The translations under genes were made by a program, and so were the position numbers. From Emticicia aquatilis (GTDB lineage Bacteria > Bacteroidota > Bacteroidia > Cytophagales > Spirosomataceae), in the NCBI RefSeq assembly GCF_014644295.1, contig NZ_BMKK01000002.1, forward strand, positions 1 through 64,000: 64,000 nt of DNA. The letters are read 5' to 3'. Under the pieces are notes generated by a model, which had not been told where the DNA came from, ran no database searches, and worked only from the letters and a program-made list of their open reading frames with translations. Within the stretch, counting starts at the first letter, position 1. Each line of letters opens with the position of its first letter. Below are positions 33,653 to 43,623 of the stretch, piece by piece.

Positions 33653-36088
33653 TTAATTACACCCACCAATCCTTGCCATGAAGTTACTGCCACTTTTGGC
33701 CTCAAAACCCGGGTTAAATGTTAGCGAACTCCCTGCCTTATACGTTACGCTCGCAGGCGAGAATATTTTATTATTGGCAGTGATGGTTGTATTGGCTATC
33801 TGGAATGAGTCGGTTGTTAGATTTGAAGTCAAATTCAAAACCGTAGAAGGAGAACCTACCAGAACTAATTTACTCGCAACTCTCGGTGGTACGTGATTGG
33901 TACTTTCGCAACCAACATAATATACGGTATTGGCTGTTGGGCTTAGGCTTACGCTACTTCCACTCGCTACAACAAAACCACCCGTAAATGAAGTGTACCA
34001 ATTTATAGCATAATTGACTGGACAAGTTGCTGTCAATGTAACAGGTGAACCAGAGCAAACTGTGGTGTTATTAGTGGTTACAACTGCTGCTGGTGGGGCA
34101 GCAAAACTGACATTGGCAATAATACTTGATTTTATGGTCGGTTCGCAAGCTGCGTAGAATTCAAGTTCAAGATTTGAGAAATTTACACCACTGGCTGGAA
34201 ATCTTCTCGCAATATTTACATCGTAGTTTTCTACTCTACAACTATTGGCAGGAACTGTGAAAGGCCCAAATTGAGAACCCGAACTTCCCGCAGCCGAAAT
34301 CAATAAATCGTTTAAATTTGTTTGAGGGACAAAACCTAAATTGTAAGTGCGTGCTTCGGTAGTATTATTATTACAAAGTTTTACTTGGAATGAAGCAGGT
34401 GTGCCTAAAGTTACATTCGGAATCGTGATATTGTTTTGATTACTTCCAATAATTTCTAATCGAGGTTGGTCTCTTTGATAACCACCTTCATAAGGGCAAC
34501 TTGTCTTAGAGCCAGCTTGCAACTTGAATAGTGGCGTACCAAACATTGGGTCACGATAAATATTAATGTTTAGTAAATCGCCTGCGTCATTGTCTTCCAA
34601 GTGCATAGTCATAATTTGTGTATTACTGCTTGTTGTACTGTTGGTTTGCCCATACCTTTTGCTGGTGCGTAAATTATACCCACCCGAAAAACCTGAACCG
34701 CCGATATTCACTACAGCTTGTAAACCAGCGTTTGATTCTATGTAGTGGTCAACGATTAGTGTATTTATTTGATTGGTACTAACGCTCGTGGTTCTATCTA
34801 AATAAGGGGCTCCTCCATTCAAATTTATCAAGCCATAATCTGGATTTGGGATAGTAGCATTGGCTACATTGGCATCATTGAGAGTTATTAGTTGCTTCCA
34901 AATATTCAATTGATTTTTAGCATCTATTCGTTGTTTCAAGGGTAGAGATGTATTGAGTGTGTCGAGCCTACGCAGTTCGATTTGGTCAATGATATTGGTA
35001 CGTGTAAATAAATTGAGCCTTTTAGAGCCATCTACTGGCACCATCACGAGTCCACTTTTTGTGTAGGTACTGTAATTGGTAGCTGGATTAATGAACAACT
35101 GTTCATACACAGCATAATTATAATCTAAACCTTCGCACAGAAATATGTCTTCACCCGAACCTGGCGTTGCCCCAAAACCCGTGGTGCTACTTATACAAGT
35201 TTCATTATTTTTTATTTTTACACTTGAATTTCCTTCTGTACCAGAGCCTGTAAATTCTACGTATGCTTCAATATCAACTTGGGCTATAAAACCTACACTA
35301 CCTTTATAACCAAGTTTAACTGAGCCGTTTCCAGAATTAGCCAAATCTTCTGTAATGCTATTTTCTACCGACTGACACGCTGTTTTGTTGATTTCAAATT
35401 TAGTATAACTTTGGTCACCTGGAGGAGCATGAAGCACGGTAACTGGTAACTCAGGCTGAGTAATGATTCGGGGTACAGAACCATTCATAACCAGCGGTAC
35501 ATTTGGCTCTTTTACGCCATCTACAATAAAGGGCAAAACCATGGTGTATTGTTGCAAACCACCATTTTGCAAGATTTCAAACCCAAATACCAACCATGCT
35601 TCTGGCCGAGCATTTGTAAAAGTAAAAGTACCAGTGTATGTATATATTCTGGGGTCATTTGAAAAGTTAGTAAATGGTATATTTACATAGGCATCGTAGG
35701 CGTAATTCTGTTCATTTTTCCCGATTCCTCCTGATAGTGAGGTGTAATTTGTTATTTCTCCAAAAGAGTTTATGGCAATGTCAATGGTAATAGTCACTGG
35801 CTTACCAGCACTGGCTTTGAATCGAAGCCCAGGACCAATTGCGTTAAATGTGGAGGTTATCCAACCATTATTAGCAGCTTGGATTACATCTTTTGTCCCA
35901 AAGTAAGCTGAGCCATAATAAGTGTTATTGCCTGCCACACTACCACCTGAACTTGTTACTTTTAATGCACCGACAGCCCCATTAATGCCCAAAGGTTGAA
36001 CCCATTGACTGAAACCCGTATGGAAGTTAAGGAGCAAACATAAAATTGTGAATATGCCGAAAAAGTTTTTTGTAAAATTAGTTTTCAT
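33653..36088 (-). CDS. Large secreted protein with C-terminal Gly-Cys-X domain (3 of 5)
   Basis: An 811-residue exported protein, signal peptide about 1-27 (ending HTGFSQ). It shares its whole layout with the 839-residue protein at 29119: a beta-rich N-terminal part of unknown family, a cysteine block (KTSCPYEGGYQRDQP, VKLCNNN, NSCRVENYDVNIARRFPAS, YAACEPTI), an Ig-like domain (NNTTVCSGSPVTLTATC) and the C-terminal domain ending RIGGCN. The N-terminal halves differ much more than the C-terminal halves. It probably sits on the cell surface. The lone LytTR gene lies directly upstream. Confidence 0.78.
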   Translation of the reverse strand: MKTNFTKNFFGIFTILCLLLNFHTGFSQWVQPLGINGAVGALKVTSSGGSVAGNNTYYGSAYFGTKDVIQAANNGWITSTFNAIGPGLRFKASAGKPVTITIDIAINSFGEITNYTSLSGGIGKNEQNYAYDAYVNIPFTNFSNDPRIYTYTGTFTFTNARPEAWLVFGFEILQNGGLQQYTMVLPFIVDGVKEPNVPLVMNGSVPRIITQPELPVTVLHAPPGDQSYTKFEINKTACQSVENSITEDLANSGNGSVKLGYKGSVGFIAQVDIEAYVEFTGSGTEGNSSVKIKNNETCISSTTGFGATPGSGEDIFLCEGLDYNYAVYEQLFINPATNYSTYTKSGLVMVPVDGSKRLNLFTRTNIIDQIELRRLDTLNTSLPLKQRIDAKNQLNIWKQLITLNDANVANATIPNPDYGLINLNGGAPYLDRTTSVSTNQINTLIVDHYIESNAGLQAVVNIGGSGFSGGYNLRTSKRYGQTNSTTSSNTQIMTMHLEDNDAGDLLNINIYRDPMFGTPLFKLQAGSKTSCPYEGGYQRDQPRLEIIGSNQNNITIPNVTLGTPASFQVKLCNNNTTEARTYNLGFVPQTNLNDLLISAAGSSGSQFGPFTVPANSCRVENYDVNIARRFPASGVNFSNLELEFYAACEPTIKSSIIANVSFAAPPAAVVTTNNTTVCSGSPVTLTATCPVNYAINWYTSFTGGFVVASGSSVSLSPTANTVYYVGCESTNHVPPRVASKLVLVGSPSTVLNLTSNLTTDSFQIANTTITANNKIFSPASVTYKAGSSLTFNPGFEAKSGSNFMARIGGCN

Positions 36089-36126
36089 TGTTTCTATATT
36101 TTGGGGATGATTTTCAAAATTGATTT

Positions 36127-36459
36127 TTACTGAATGATTTTCATAAAAGCCTCACTTTTTCTTCTTGAAAGAGCTATTTTTTCATTGTTTTTGAGTAAAA
36201 TATTTCCATAACTACCAGATTGACCTTTGTTTTCATAGTCAGCCATAAATTCAAGATTGAAAATAGTTGAACGATTAGGTCTAAAAAACTGAAAGTCTTT
36301 CAAACGTTTTTCGATTTTGCCCATTGTAGTCGAAGACATAATTTTACTGCCATCATTCAGATAAATGATGGTATAATTACTATCAGATTTGAGCATCAGA
36401 ATGTTGGCTGGCGAGATATTCTTTCTACTGCCGAGGTGAATGAGTGTGTTGGTTTTCAT
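36127..36459 (-). CDS. Stand-alone LytTR DNA-binding protein
   Basis: A 110-residue protein that is nearly all LytTR domain: ILMLKSDSNYTIIYLNDGSK, then MGKIEKRLKDFQFFRPNRSTIFNLEF and LLKNNEKIALSRRKSEAF. There is no receiver domain. ATG 36459 (MKTNTLIHLGSRKNIS) is preferred because LytTR domains begin here; an upstream Met at 36522 adds a hydrophobic 21-residue leader of doubtful value. LytTR proteins bind direct repeats in promoters. It is placed 38 bases before the 811-residue secreted protein and just after the 1332-residue one, so it may regulate either. Confidence 0.78.
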   Translation of the reverse strand: MKTNTLIHLGSRKNISPANILMLKSDSNYTIIYLNDGSKIMSSTTMGKIEKRLKDFQFFRPNRSTIFNLEFMADYENKGQSGSYGNILLKNNEKIALSRRKSEAFMKIIQ

Positions 36460-36617
36460 GGGTAAAGTTTCATTGTTTTTCTTTGACAAAAAAACAATGA
36501 AACCCTTAACCATAAAACTCATATAGGACGAATGCTATTGAAAACTGTCCGAAGGAGGGATTTTATTTACCGAAAGGTATCTGGAGAATTGAGCTTTTGA
36601 TTTTTCTTCATTCTAAA

Positions 36618-39600
36618 TCAAATACATCCTCCAGTTTGAGCCGAAAATACTGCACTATTATCAACTTTAAAACCAGGATTTAGCTCGATAGCTTTAGCTA
36701 AGTAACTAACATTGGCAGTTCCTGTAATTTTGTTGGTAGCAGTGATTTTTCCATTTGTACTCGATGCGTTATTTACTGTAACACCAGCGGTATAATCGTT
36801 GGCTGGACTCATAAGTGGCAACAGCGTTAGGCATGGGTATTCGTAAGCTCCTATATCAGCTGGATTTGCAACGGTAAGTTGGCGAACAAAACCATCAGCA
36901 TCTTTCGATGGGGCATTTGTATTTGTACCCGCATTGATAGCTTGTGAATTTGCAGCCAGATGCAAATCACTTGCTGAAATAAAAGGTGAAACTGCCGTGA
37001 TAATATTATTGCCTCCATCGGTTACATTTGTCATGTTATCAAAGAGGCTAAAAGATGCTGTGGCAGAGCCACCCCCAGCATTGGCAAATGAGTTAGTGTT
37101 GCCAAAAGCAATTGTGTTGCTAATTGTGGCAAGAGCAGAAGCACCATTATTAAAAATTGCACCTCCCGAAGTTGCGGTATTGGCATTTAGCGTTGCATTT
37201 ATAACCGATAAGGTATTTGCATTGTAAATAGCACCACCATTGAATGTGGACGCATTTTTTGAAAGTACTGAGTTTGTGAGCGTTAATGTGCCATTATTTT
37301 GAATACCTCCACCATTTGCGGCATTACTTGCCATATAAACATGAAAGCCTGCATCAGTTGATACTCCACCAGTTAGCGGAATTGACCAAACAGTCCCGCT
37401 TGTAGCTCCCGAAACACGAGTTCCTCCTGCATATACATCAGCACCAGCCGTACTTGTTCCACTTCGAGTAAGAGCGTAAGTTCCTGGCGATGGATTGGTA
37501 GTTGGGCGAATAATCAAGGCATATTGTGTACCTGCCACAAGTGAAGCAGGGCTACTAAATGTAGTGCTATAATAGGCTGATGAACCTGAATTAAAACCTG
37601 TGATAGTAGCTGTGGCAAGGTCAGCCCCCGTTGGTAAGCCTGCACTGGTTGCTCTTACTGATAATGTTAAATTAGGTATAGTACCAGTACAACCACTGCA
37701 AAACAGATTTATATCGGCTTTTGTTAGTGTACCCGATACCGACGGGGTGAAGGTTTGTCCTGCAAAGGTCGTTACTGTAATTCCAACACCAGAAGTGCCT
37801 AAAGATGTACTTTGTTGGTCAATTAAAATGCCTGATGCATTGTTTTCTGTAATAATACAGTTAGTTATTTGAGGGCTACTTCCACCCGAAATATTAATTC
37901 CACCACCTTCCGAAACTCCATTGCCGCCTTTAATCGTAAAGCCATCAATCAATGTATTGGCATTTGAGCCATTAAACTTCACAATTGTTTTTGTATTATC
38001 ATCCGCATTTGTAAAATTTGCTCCATCATTTTCTTTCAAATCACCCGAAAGGGTTGTTAAATTGGTAGTATGAACTAATGCTAAGTTTCGGTCGGTTAAA
38101 TTTACTTCGTTACCAGCAAAACCGCCATACACTTTTATGCCAGATGGAATGTTTAATGAACCATTTCGTGCGGCATCACTTAGGTCGCAAGTCGTACAAT
38201 AGGTAGGTCGGTAAGTTCCTTTTGCTACCCAAACTTCAGTTATACCACTGCTACAAGCTACGTTAAGTGCCGAATACAGTTCAGCATAAGCATTGTTCCA
38301 ATCAGCACCAGTATTTGAGCCAGTAGCATTGTTTTTTACATAAATTCGGGTAGGAAAAACCGTGACTTTATAAGGAAAAAGCCCACAATCATTACCAGCA
38401 CATTTTACCTGATATGAAGTTGGCCCTGCCAAGGTTGGCGTAGTATAAGGCGAACCAGTGAATAAGACATTTGTTCCAGTAGCATCGTACCAAGTAGGGG
38501 TACCTTTGCCACAAACTGCTGTCAATGTAGCAACTTGGCCTGAGCAGGTATAATTTACCATCGGAGCAGGGCAGATAGGTTTTCCAATAATTGTTACTCG
38601 ATGCAGTTGATTATATGCACCAGCAACCGCATTTCCACCATTCACATTAAGAGTATATGCAAAATCAATAAATTCATTTGGTTCATCAAATTGCCCATCA
38701 TCATACACACGCAAGGTGAAAGATTGCGAAAGTGTTGTTCCATTTAGTACCAATGCAGAGGCATTCAATATGTTATAGTCAGTACCTTCTGTTGCTGTAC
38801 CTGTTTTTGATAAAGTAATATTGACTGGCTGCGAAGGAGCATTATCAATCTGGATAGTAATTGAATAATCTTTAAAAGGAAAATTTGGTAGCCCAACTGC
38901 TGGCGTAATAGATTCAATTTGGCGAGCTATCGTTCCGCCTTTGGCAAAATGCACAGTTGGTGATGTAAGTGGGTCAACTATTTTAAAACTACCGATTCTG
39001 GTACTAAAGCCTCGGTCAGATGTCGTAGCATAATATTCGCCCGTGTACCACATTGTTTCTTCATCAGTAGGGTCTATTACCATTGCCGAATAATCTCCCC
39101 ATCTACCAGAAGTCGATTGTTGAACGCCACCAGCTGCATGGAAAACCTGCTCTGTGCTAAGCGTACTCAATGCGTCAGCTTTTTTCCTTTCAGCCCAATA
39201 AATATCAGCATTGTTGGTACTACTTGACCTGCTGTATCCTAAGGCAATGTTTCCTCGTTGGTCAATCCCTGCACAAGCCATCCAGCGGTGAACTGCACTC
39301 GGTGCAAAAGTTGATTGTTGGTTTACTACCCAAGGTGAAGCAGAGTTTGGTCGGGTGAGTTCATACCATCGAGGAGCAGCTTGAAAAGCGGTCGTTGGGT
39401 CGGCATCTACGGTATGATTTAGTACCATTGACTCATAAGTATCAAATTTTCGGTAGATAATTCTACTCATCATTCTTCCACCGAGGGCATCTAAATTTAC
39501 ACCAGGACTATTTTGCGGTACAGTTGAAACAGTCGGGTTGAAAGTTGCTACTGGTAAACTTGTTGCAGGGCTCAATACCGAAGCCCCTATATTGGAAAAA

Positions 39601-40616
39601 TTAGGCGTTAAAGTTCTTATTTTCAGTTGGTTAGTTAAATCATAGTTGACAAAGGTTGGCATTGCAGAAAGGTCAGGTATTTTAAACCCTTCGATGCTCG
39701 CGGGCAAATACCCAAAAGAACCAGCATCTCTAAAAAGTATAGCATTGGCAGTTGGGTCGCCATTCAACATTTTTTTTCTGTCAAATGCCCAATAACCTTG
39801 GGATTGATAGCCACTTCCATTTGTATTAAAGTTATGTGTTGCGAGTGTGTAGCTATTACTCCAAACTCCCATGTGTGGATAATCGGGCAAAAAACCAACT
39901 GTCTTAAATTCATAAACATAGTAAGCACCAGTTGGGTCATTGGTTTGCGAAATACAGAAAATCAATGATTCTTGTCCATTAGTCAAGATAGAACTAAATT
40001 GCATCAAAACCCACCTATCAGCTATTTGGTCATAAAGGGTAATAGGGTCGCCCGCATTAGTTGCTGTTCCAGCAATTTCGCTAAATTTTAAGGGGGAAGT
40101 CAGAGGAGTCCCAGACTTATTATAGACCCGATGTACCAAGTTTATCATCTGCACCACATGATTGGGGCCAACTGTTACAACTGGGTCGGGTGGTACTAAA
40201 AGCCCAAATCCTCTTGATGTATTTTCTGCTTGTCCATTACCATCAAAAGACTGAATAACCGCATTTATTGTAGGAGATAAAGTCGAATTTAGTTTGGTTT
40301 GAACGTTTTTATCAATAATAATAGCATTAGGGTCGCCATTAAAAATCCTTGCATTTTTATTGACTCGTTGTCTCAACTCTTGTTCTTCTTCGCCAAAAGG
40401 TTTGGTGCTTGCGTCTAAAAGTACTGGTTTCAAGTCTGATAATTTAGGCGAAATTCGGATAAGTGTTCCTGTAATCACTTCGGGCGGGCCTTGTGGAGTA
40501 GTATTTTTTGAGTCTCCATTTTGAGCCGTAGTAGCTGTTACTTCTTGCTGAGCATTTACAATATTTGCAAATGCACAAACAAATATTAAATAAGAAATAA
40601 GTAATGTTTTTTTCAT
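36618..40616 (-). CDS. Giant secreted beta-helix protein with C-terminal Gly-Cys-X domain (4 of 5)
   Basis: A 1332-residue exported protein. Signal peptide about 1-22. Residues about 95-540 are the propeller-like module also seen at 26153 (PPDPVVTVGPNHVVQMINLV ... GRWGDYSAMVIDPTDEETMW). A Calx-beta-like region (about 550-665, TGTATEGTDYNI) and an Ig-like repeat (about 685-745) follow. Then comes a right-handed beta-helix of the choice-of-anchor-Q type (about 760-1245; VAKGTYRP, GFTIKGGNG, NGGAIYNANTLS, INAGTNT, DIGAYEYPC). A separate jelly-roll-like domain of about 165 residues (930-1095) is inserted between two coils of the helix. The C-terminal domain ends GGCI. Likely surface adhesin or glycan-binding protein; ligand unknown. 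Confidence 0.78.
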   Translation of the reverse strand: MKKTLLISYLIFVCAFANIVNAQQEVTATTAQNGDSKNTTPQGPPEVITGTLIRISPKLSDLKPVLLDASTKPFGEEEQELRQRVNKNARIFNGDPNAIIIDKNVQTKLNSTLSPTINAVIQSFDGNGQAENTSRGFGLLVPPDPVVTVGPNHVVQMINLVHRVYNKSGTPLTSPLKFSEIAGTATNAGDPITLYDQIADRWVLMQFSSILTNGQESLIFCISQTNDPTGAYYVYEFKTVGFLPDYPHMGVWSNSYTLATHNFNTNGSGYQSQGYWAFDRKKMLNGDPTANAILFRDAGSFGYLPASIEGFKIPDLSAMPTFVNYDLTNQLKIRTLTPNFSNIGASVLSPATSLPVATFNPTVSTVPQNSPGVNLDALGGRMMSRIIYRKFDTYESMVLNHTVDADPTTAFQAAPRWYELTRPNSASPWVVNQQSTFAPSAVHRWMACAGIDQRGNIALGYSRSSSTNNADIYWAERKKADALSTLSTEQVFHAAGGVQQSTSGRWGDYSAMVIDPTDEETMWYTGEYYATTSDRGFSTRIGSFKIVDPLTSPTVHFAKGGTIARQIESITPAVGLPNFPFKDYSITIQIDNAPSQPVNITLSKTGTATEGTDYNILNASALVLNGTTLSQSFTLRVYDDGQFDEPNEFIDFAYTLNVNGGNAVAGAYNQLHRVTIIGKPICPAPMVNYTCSGQVATLTAVCGKGTPTWYDATGTNVLFTGSPYTTPTLAGPTSYQVKCAGNDCGLFPYKVTVFPTRIYVKNNATGSNTGADWNNAYAELYSALNVACSSGITEVWVAKGTYRPTYCTTCDLSDAARNGSLNIPSGIKVYGGFAGNEVNLTDRNLALVHTTNLTTLSGDLKENDGANFTNADDNTKTIVKFNGSNANTLIDGFTIKGGNGVSEGGGINISGGSSPQITNCIITENNASGILIDQQSTSLGTSGVGITVTTFAGQTFTPSVSGTLTKADINLFCSGCTGTIPNLTLSVRATSAGLPTGADLATATITGFNSGSSAYYSTTFSSPASLVAGTQYALIIRPTTNPSPGTYALTRSGTSTAGADVYAGGTRVSGATSGTVWSIPLTGGVSTDAGFHVYMASNAANGGGIQNNGTLTLTNSVLSKNASTFNGGAIYNANTLSVINATLNANTATSGGAIFNNGASALATISNTIAFGNTNSFANAGGGSATASFSLFDNMTNVTDGGNNIITAVSPFISASDLHLAANSQAINAGTNTNAPSKDADGFVRQLTVANPADIGAYEYPCLTLLPLMSPANDYTAGVTVNNASSTNGKITATNKITGTANVSYLAKAIELNPGFKVDNSAVFSAQTGGCI

Positions 40617-40795
40617 GGGCTATCAATAGTTTAGAAAAATGAATGCTTTTAGTTTTCTGATTATATAAATTTAATAGTAAATTAGAAATAAATTACTCTT
40701 AAAGCATTATTTTTTGCGGACAGAATTCAAAAAAAGTTTTGTGTTCCTGTTTGAGCCTTAGCCTAAAGGCTTTGATATCAATAGCCAGTATCATT

Positions 40796-43600
40796 TCAAT
40801 TACAACCACCAACTGCTGCACTAAATACTGTTCCTGAATCTGCCTTAAAACCTGCGTTTAGTTGAATTGACTTGGCTTTATAATCAACTTTGGCTGTGCC
40901 AGTTACTTTATTGGTAGCAGATATGTTACCATTTACACTGGATGCTGTTTTCAGAATTATCCCCGTTGCATAATCATCAGTTGGGCTCGTGAGGGTTACT
41001 AAAGCTGCATTTGAGCCTACATTCACAATGGTACTTGATGAAGTGCTGCAACCATAACCATTTGTAATGGTAGCTATATATGTACCAGCAGTAGTAACAA
41101 CAATACTTGGTGTTATTGCTCCTCCAGGCGACCAAACAACGGCATTGACGGGCGAGGTAGCAGGAACTTGCCAAGTAGGGCTGTTTACCAAGGTTCCATT
41201 ATTGCCATTTCCAGTAGCATCTGCTGTGGTTATGCCTGAGCCTTCATCAAACTTATAATAGGCAACCAATCCAGCACTATTGGTTGGAATGGTACTGTTC
41301 ATATTGGTTAACATTTGGGAAGGTGTTCGCACTACATTCCATAATCTCAATTCGTCCATCGTGCCATTGAAATGGTTGCAAGCACAAAAAGTAGGTTGCT
41401 GTCTACCAATATTCATGGGTTGATTGTCTTGTGAAAACGTAACGGTTGCCGTTCCTGAAGCAACGCCGTTTATATAGAAAGTAAGTGTACCTGCATTGAG
41501 CGTAATAGCCACGTGTGTCCAAGTATTCTGTGGAACAATTCCTGTCGAATAAGACCACGCACCAGTATTTTTTGTGTAAAAACCCATTTGGTTACTATTA
41601 ATATTAGGGTTTAATGACCATAGAAAGTCATAATCGCCTTTATCTAAAATGGTTACATTTTGCCCTGAATATTTTATCCAAGCTTCCATCGTGAAAGTCG
41701 CTCCCAAATTGATACTTGCACTATGTGGAACGCTGACATATTGACTACTGGTTTTTACAAAATTTAACGCATTATTATTACCCACATTTGAATTGAGCGT
41801 AATAGAGCCACCATTACAAAAAGTAGTAGGTCCACTGGCAGTTATCGTAGGGGCGGTAGGACTTGGATTTGAATTGACATTAACAACAATTGGTACTCGT
41901 GGACTTGCATTTGCTCCTTGTTCACAACTTACTCGATAAGTGGTAGTAAAAGTAAGCGGAGGCGTAATAAAAGGCGAACCCACAAATAAGGGAGGTGGCA
42001 GAGGGTCCCCAGGATTAACAATATAGGAAGCCTCCCACCAAGTTGGGTTTGTTCCTGCAACGCAAGTGGCTGATAAAGAAGCTGTTTGATTGGTACAAAC
42101 CTGTGTTGGTCCAGTAATATTTGTTGGAACAGAAATAAAAGAATTTTGAATAACCCTTAACGTATTGTCCGTTTCATTTGTAATAGCTAAATCGGGTTTG
42201 CCGTCTCCGTCCAAATCGCCAACACAAACAAATCGTGGACCTGTACTTGTGAAATAATCAACTTTAGTCGCAAAAGAATTGGTTGAAATGCTACCACTCG
42301 TAGCTATATTGCGTAAAACAGAAATCTTATTTGCTGAATAATTACTTGAAATCAAATCGAGTTTGCCATCTCCGTCTATATCCCCCAAGTTTACCGCAAT
42401 GGGTGATACGCCGATGGCAAAATCAACTTTGGTAGCAAAACTGATGCTACCACTTGAAGAGGTGTTTCGGAGAACAGAAATATCGTCGTTTCCTGAGTAA
42501 TTGGCTGTTGCTAAATCGGGTTTACCGTCTCCGTCCAAATCGCCAATTGTTACTGAAAAAGGACCTCCACCCGTCGTAAAATCAACTTTGGCAGCAAACG
42601 AACTGGCATCAATAGTGCCTGCCGTAGCTGTATTCCGAAAAACTGAAATCGTACTAAGAGCATAATTAACGACTGCCAAATCAATTTTGCCATCGCCGTC
42701 TATATCTCCATTTACTAAAAATACTGAACTCTGACCTCCCCCCGCCAAAGCAAAATCAACTTTGGCTTGAAAAGAGATACTTCCACCCGATGAATTATTA
42801 CGCAAAACAGACATGAAAGGATTCCCACCATGAGCAATTGCTAAATCAGGTTTTCCATCACCATCAAAATCACCGATATTTACGCCACGAGGATTAATAC
42901 CTGTTGTAAAATCAACTTTTGCCGCAAAAGAAATGCTTCCACTCGAAGATGTATTACGAAGTACAGATACTGTGTTACTCCCAAAATTAGCAACTGCCAA
43001 ATCGAGTTTTCCATCTCCGTCCAAATCACCAACTGCAATTGTACGAGGACTTGTACCAGTTGAAATATCAGCTTTGGTTGCAAAAGAACTGGCGGTGATA
43101 CTTCCAAGTGTAGCGGTGTTCCGAAAAATTGAAATAGTGCCTGCATTAAAATTAGCCGTTACCATATCAGTTTTTCCATCACTATCTAAATCACCAATAG
43201 CCAAAAATAAGGCCAATGCACCTGTTGTAAAATCAACACTTTGCTCGACAAGGCTTTCAGCAATAATACTGCCACCTGGGTAGGTTACACGGAAGGGTGC
43301 AGAGCTACTTCCAGATAAAGTATTAGATAAGTTAAGTACCGTAATTGGTTGAAAAGTTGCTCCTGTGGGTACGGTCACGGTCAAACTCGTGGTAGAAGCA
43401 GTGGAAACAGTGGCTTTGGTTGCTCCAAAAAACACTATGTTTTGTGCAGCCGTAGCATTAAAGTTTGTACCCGTAATAGTTACAGTTGTGCCAACTACTC
43501 CGCTCGTAGGTGAAAAACTCGTAATTGTGGGCTTTTGAGCTTGAATATGCAGCGAAGTAAGTAAAAAGATAGAATAAATAATAAGGTAGTTGGTTTTCAT
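40796..43600 (-). CDS. Large secreted FG-GAP/LamG protein with C-terminal Gly-Cys-X domain (5 of 5)
   Basis: A 934-residue exported protein. Signal peptide about 1-21. Domains in order: IPT/TIG (22-105, TITSFSPTSGVVGTTVTITG), seven FG-GAP/VCBS repeats (about 125-485) each with a DxDGDGKxD calcium-type loop, an Ig-like domain (about 495-590), a LamG-like concanavalin jelly-roll (about 610-790; FTMEAWIKYSG, WTHVAITLNAGTLTFYINGV, MDELRLWN), another Ig-like stretch and the common C-terminal domain (about 855-934) ending GGCN. The FG-GAP repeats probably form a seven-bladed propeller. Expected to act at the cell surface, perhaps in adhesion or glycan binding; no catalytic motif seen. Confidence 0.82.
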   Translation of the reverse strand: MKTNYLIIYSIFLLTSLHIQAQKPTITSFSPTSGVVGTTVTITGTNFNATAAQNIVFFGATKATVSTASTTSLTVTVPTGATFQPITVLNLSNTLSGSSSAPFRVTYPGGSIIAESLVEQSVDFTTGALALFLAIGDLDSDGKTDMVTANFNAGTISIFRNTATLGSITASSFATKADISTGTSPRTIAVGDLDGDGKLDLAVANFGSNTVSVLRNTSSSGSISFAAKVDFTTGINPRGVNIGDFDGDGKPDLAIAHGGNPFMSVLRNNSSGGSISFQAKVDFALAGGGQSSVFLVNGDIDGDGKIDLAVVNYALSTISVFRNTATAGTIDASSFAAKVDFTTGGGPFSVTIGDLDGDGKPDLATANYSGNDDISVLRNTSSSGSISFATKVDFAIGVSPIAVNLGDIDGDGKLDLISSNYSANKISVLRNIATSGSISTNSFATKVDYFTSTGPRFVCVGDLDGDGKPDLAITNETDNTLRVIQNSFISVPTNITGPTQVCTNQTASLSATCVAGTNPTWWEASYIVNPGDPLPPPLFVGSPFITPPLTFTTTYRVSCEQGANASPRVPIVVNVNSNPSPTAPTITASGPTTFCNGGSITLNSNVGNNNALNFVKTSSQYVSVPHSASINLGATFTMEAWIKYSGQNVTILDKGDYDFLWSLNPNINSNQMGFYTKNTGAWSYSTGIVPQNTWTHVAITLNAGTLTFYINGVASGTATVTFSQDNQPMNIGRQQPTFCACNHFNGTMDELRLWNVVRTPSQMLTNMNSTIPTNSAGLVAYYKFDEGSGITTADATGNGNNGTLVNSPTWQVPATSPVNAVVWSPGGAITPSIVVTTAGTYIATITNGYGCSTSSSTIVNVGSNAALVTLTSPTDDYATGIILKTASSVNGNISATNKVTGTAKVDYKAKSIQLNAGFKADSGTVFSAAVGGCN
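42150..43210 (-). repeat. Seven tandem FG-GAP-encoding repeats
   Basis: Calcium-loop codons (DGDGK or variant) recur near 42200, 42368, 42520, 42692, 42856, 43014 and 43172, a period of about 155-170 bases. The nucleotide identity between some units is high (the 42190 and 42510 loops), showing recent unit duplication or exchange. Confidence 0.8.
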
Positions 43601-43623
43601 GGCATATTGAGTTGAGATTATTT

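Noticed and set aside
42150-43210. CRISPR or satellite repeat
   Set aside because: The repeats are in frame and encode FG-GAP calcium loops of a single protein.
26153-43600. Standard type A type IX secretion C-terminal signals
   Set aside because: The expected short conserved motifs with a terminal basic residue are not visible; all five end in Gly-Cys plus one or two residues instead.
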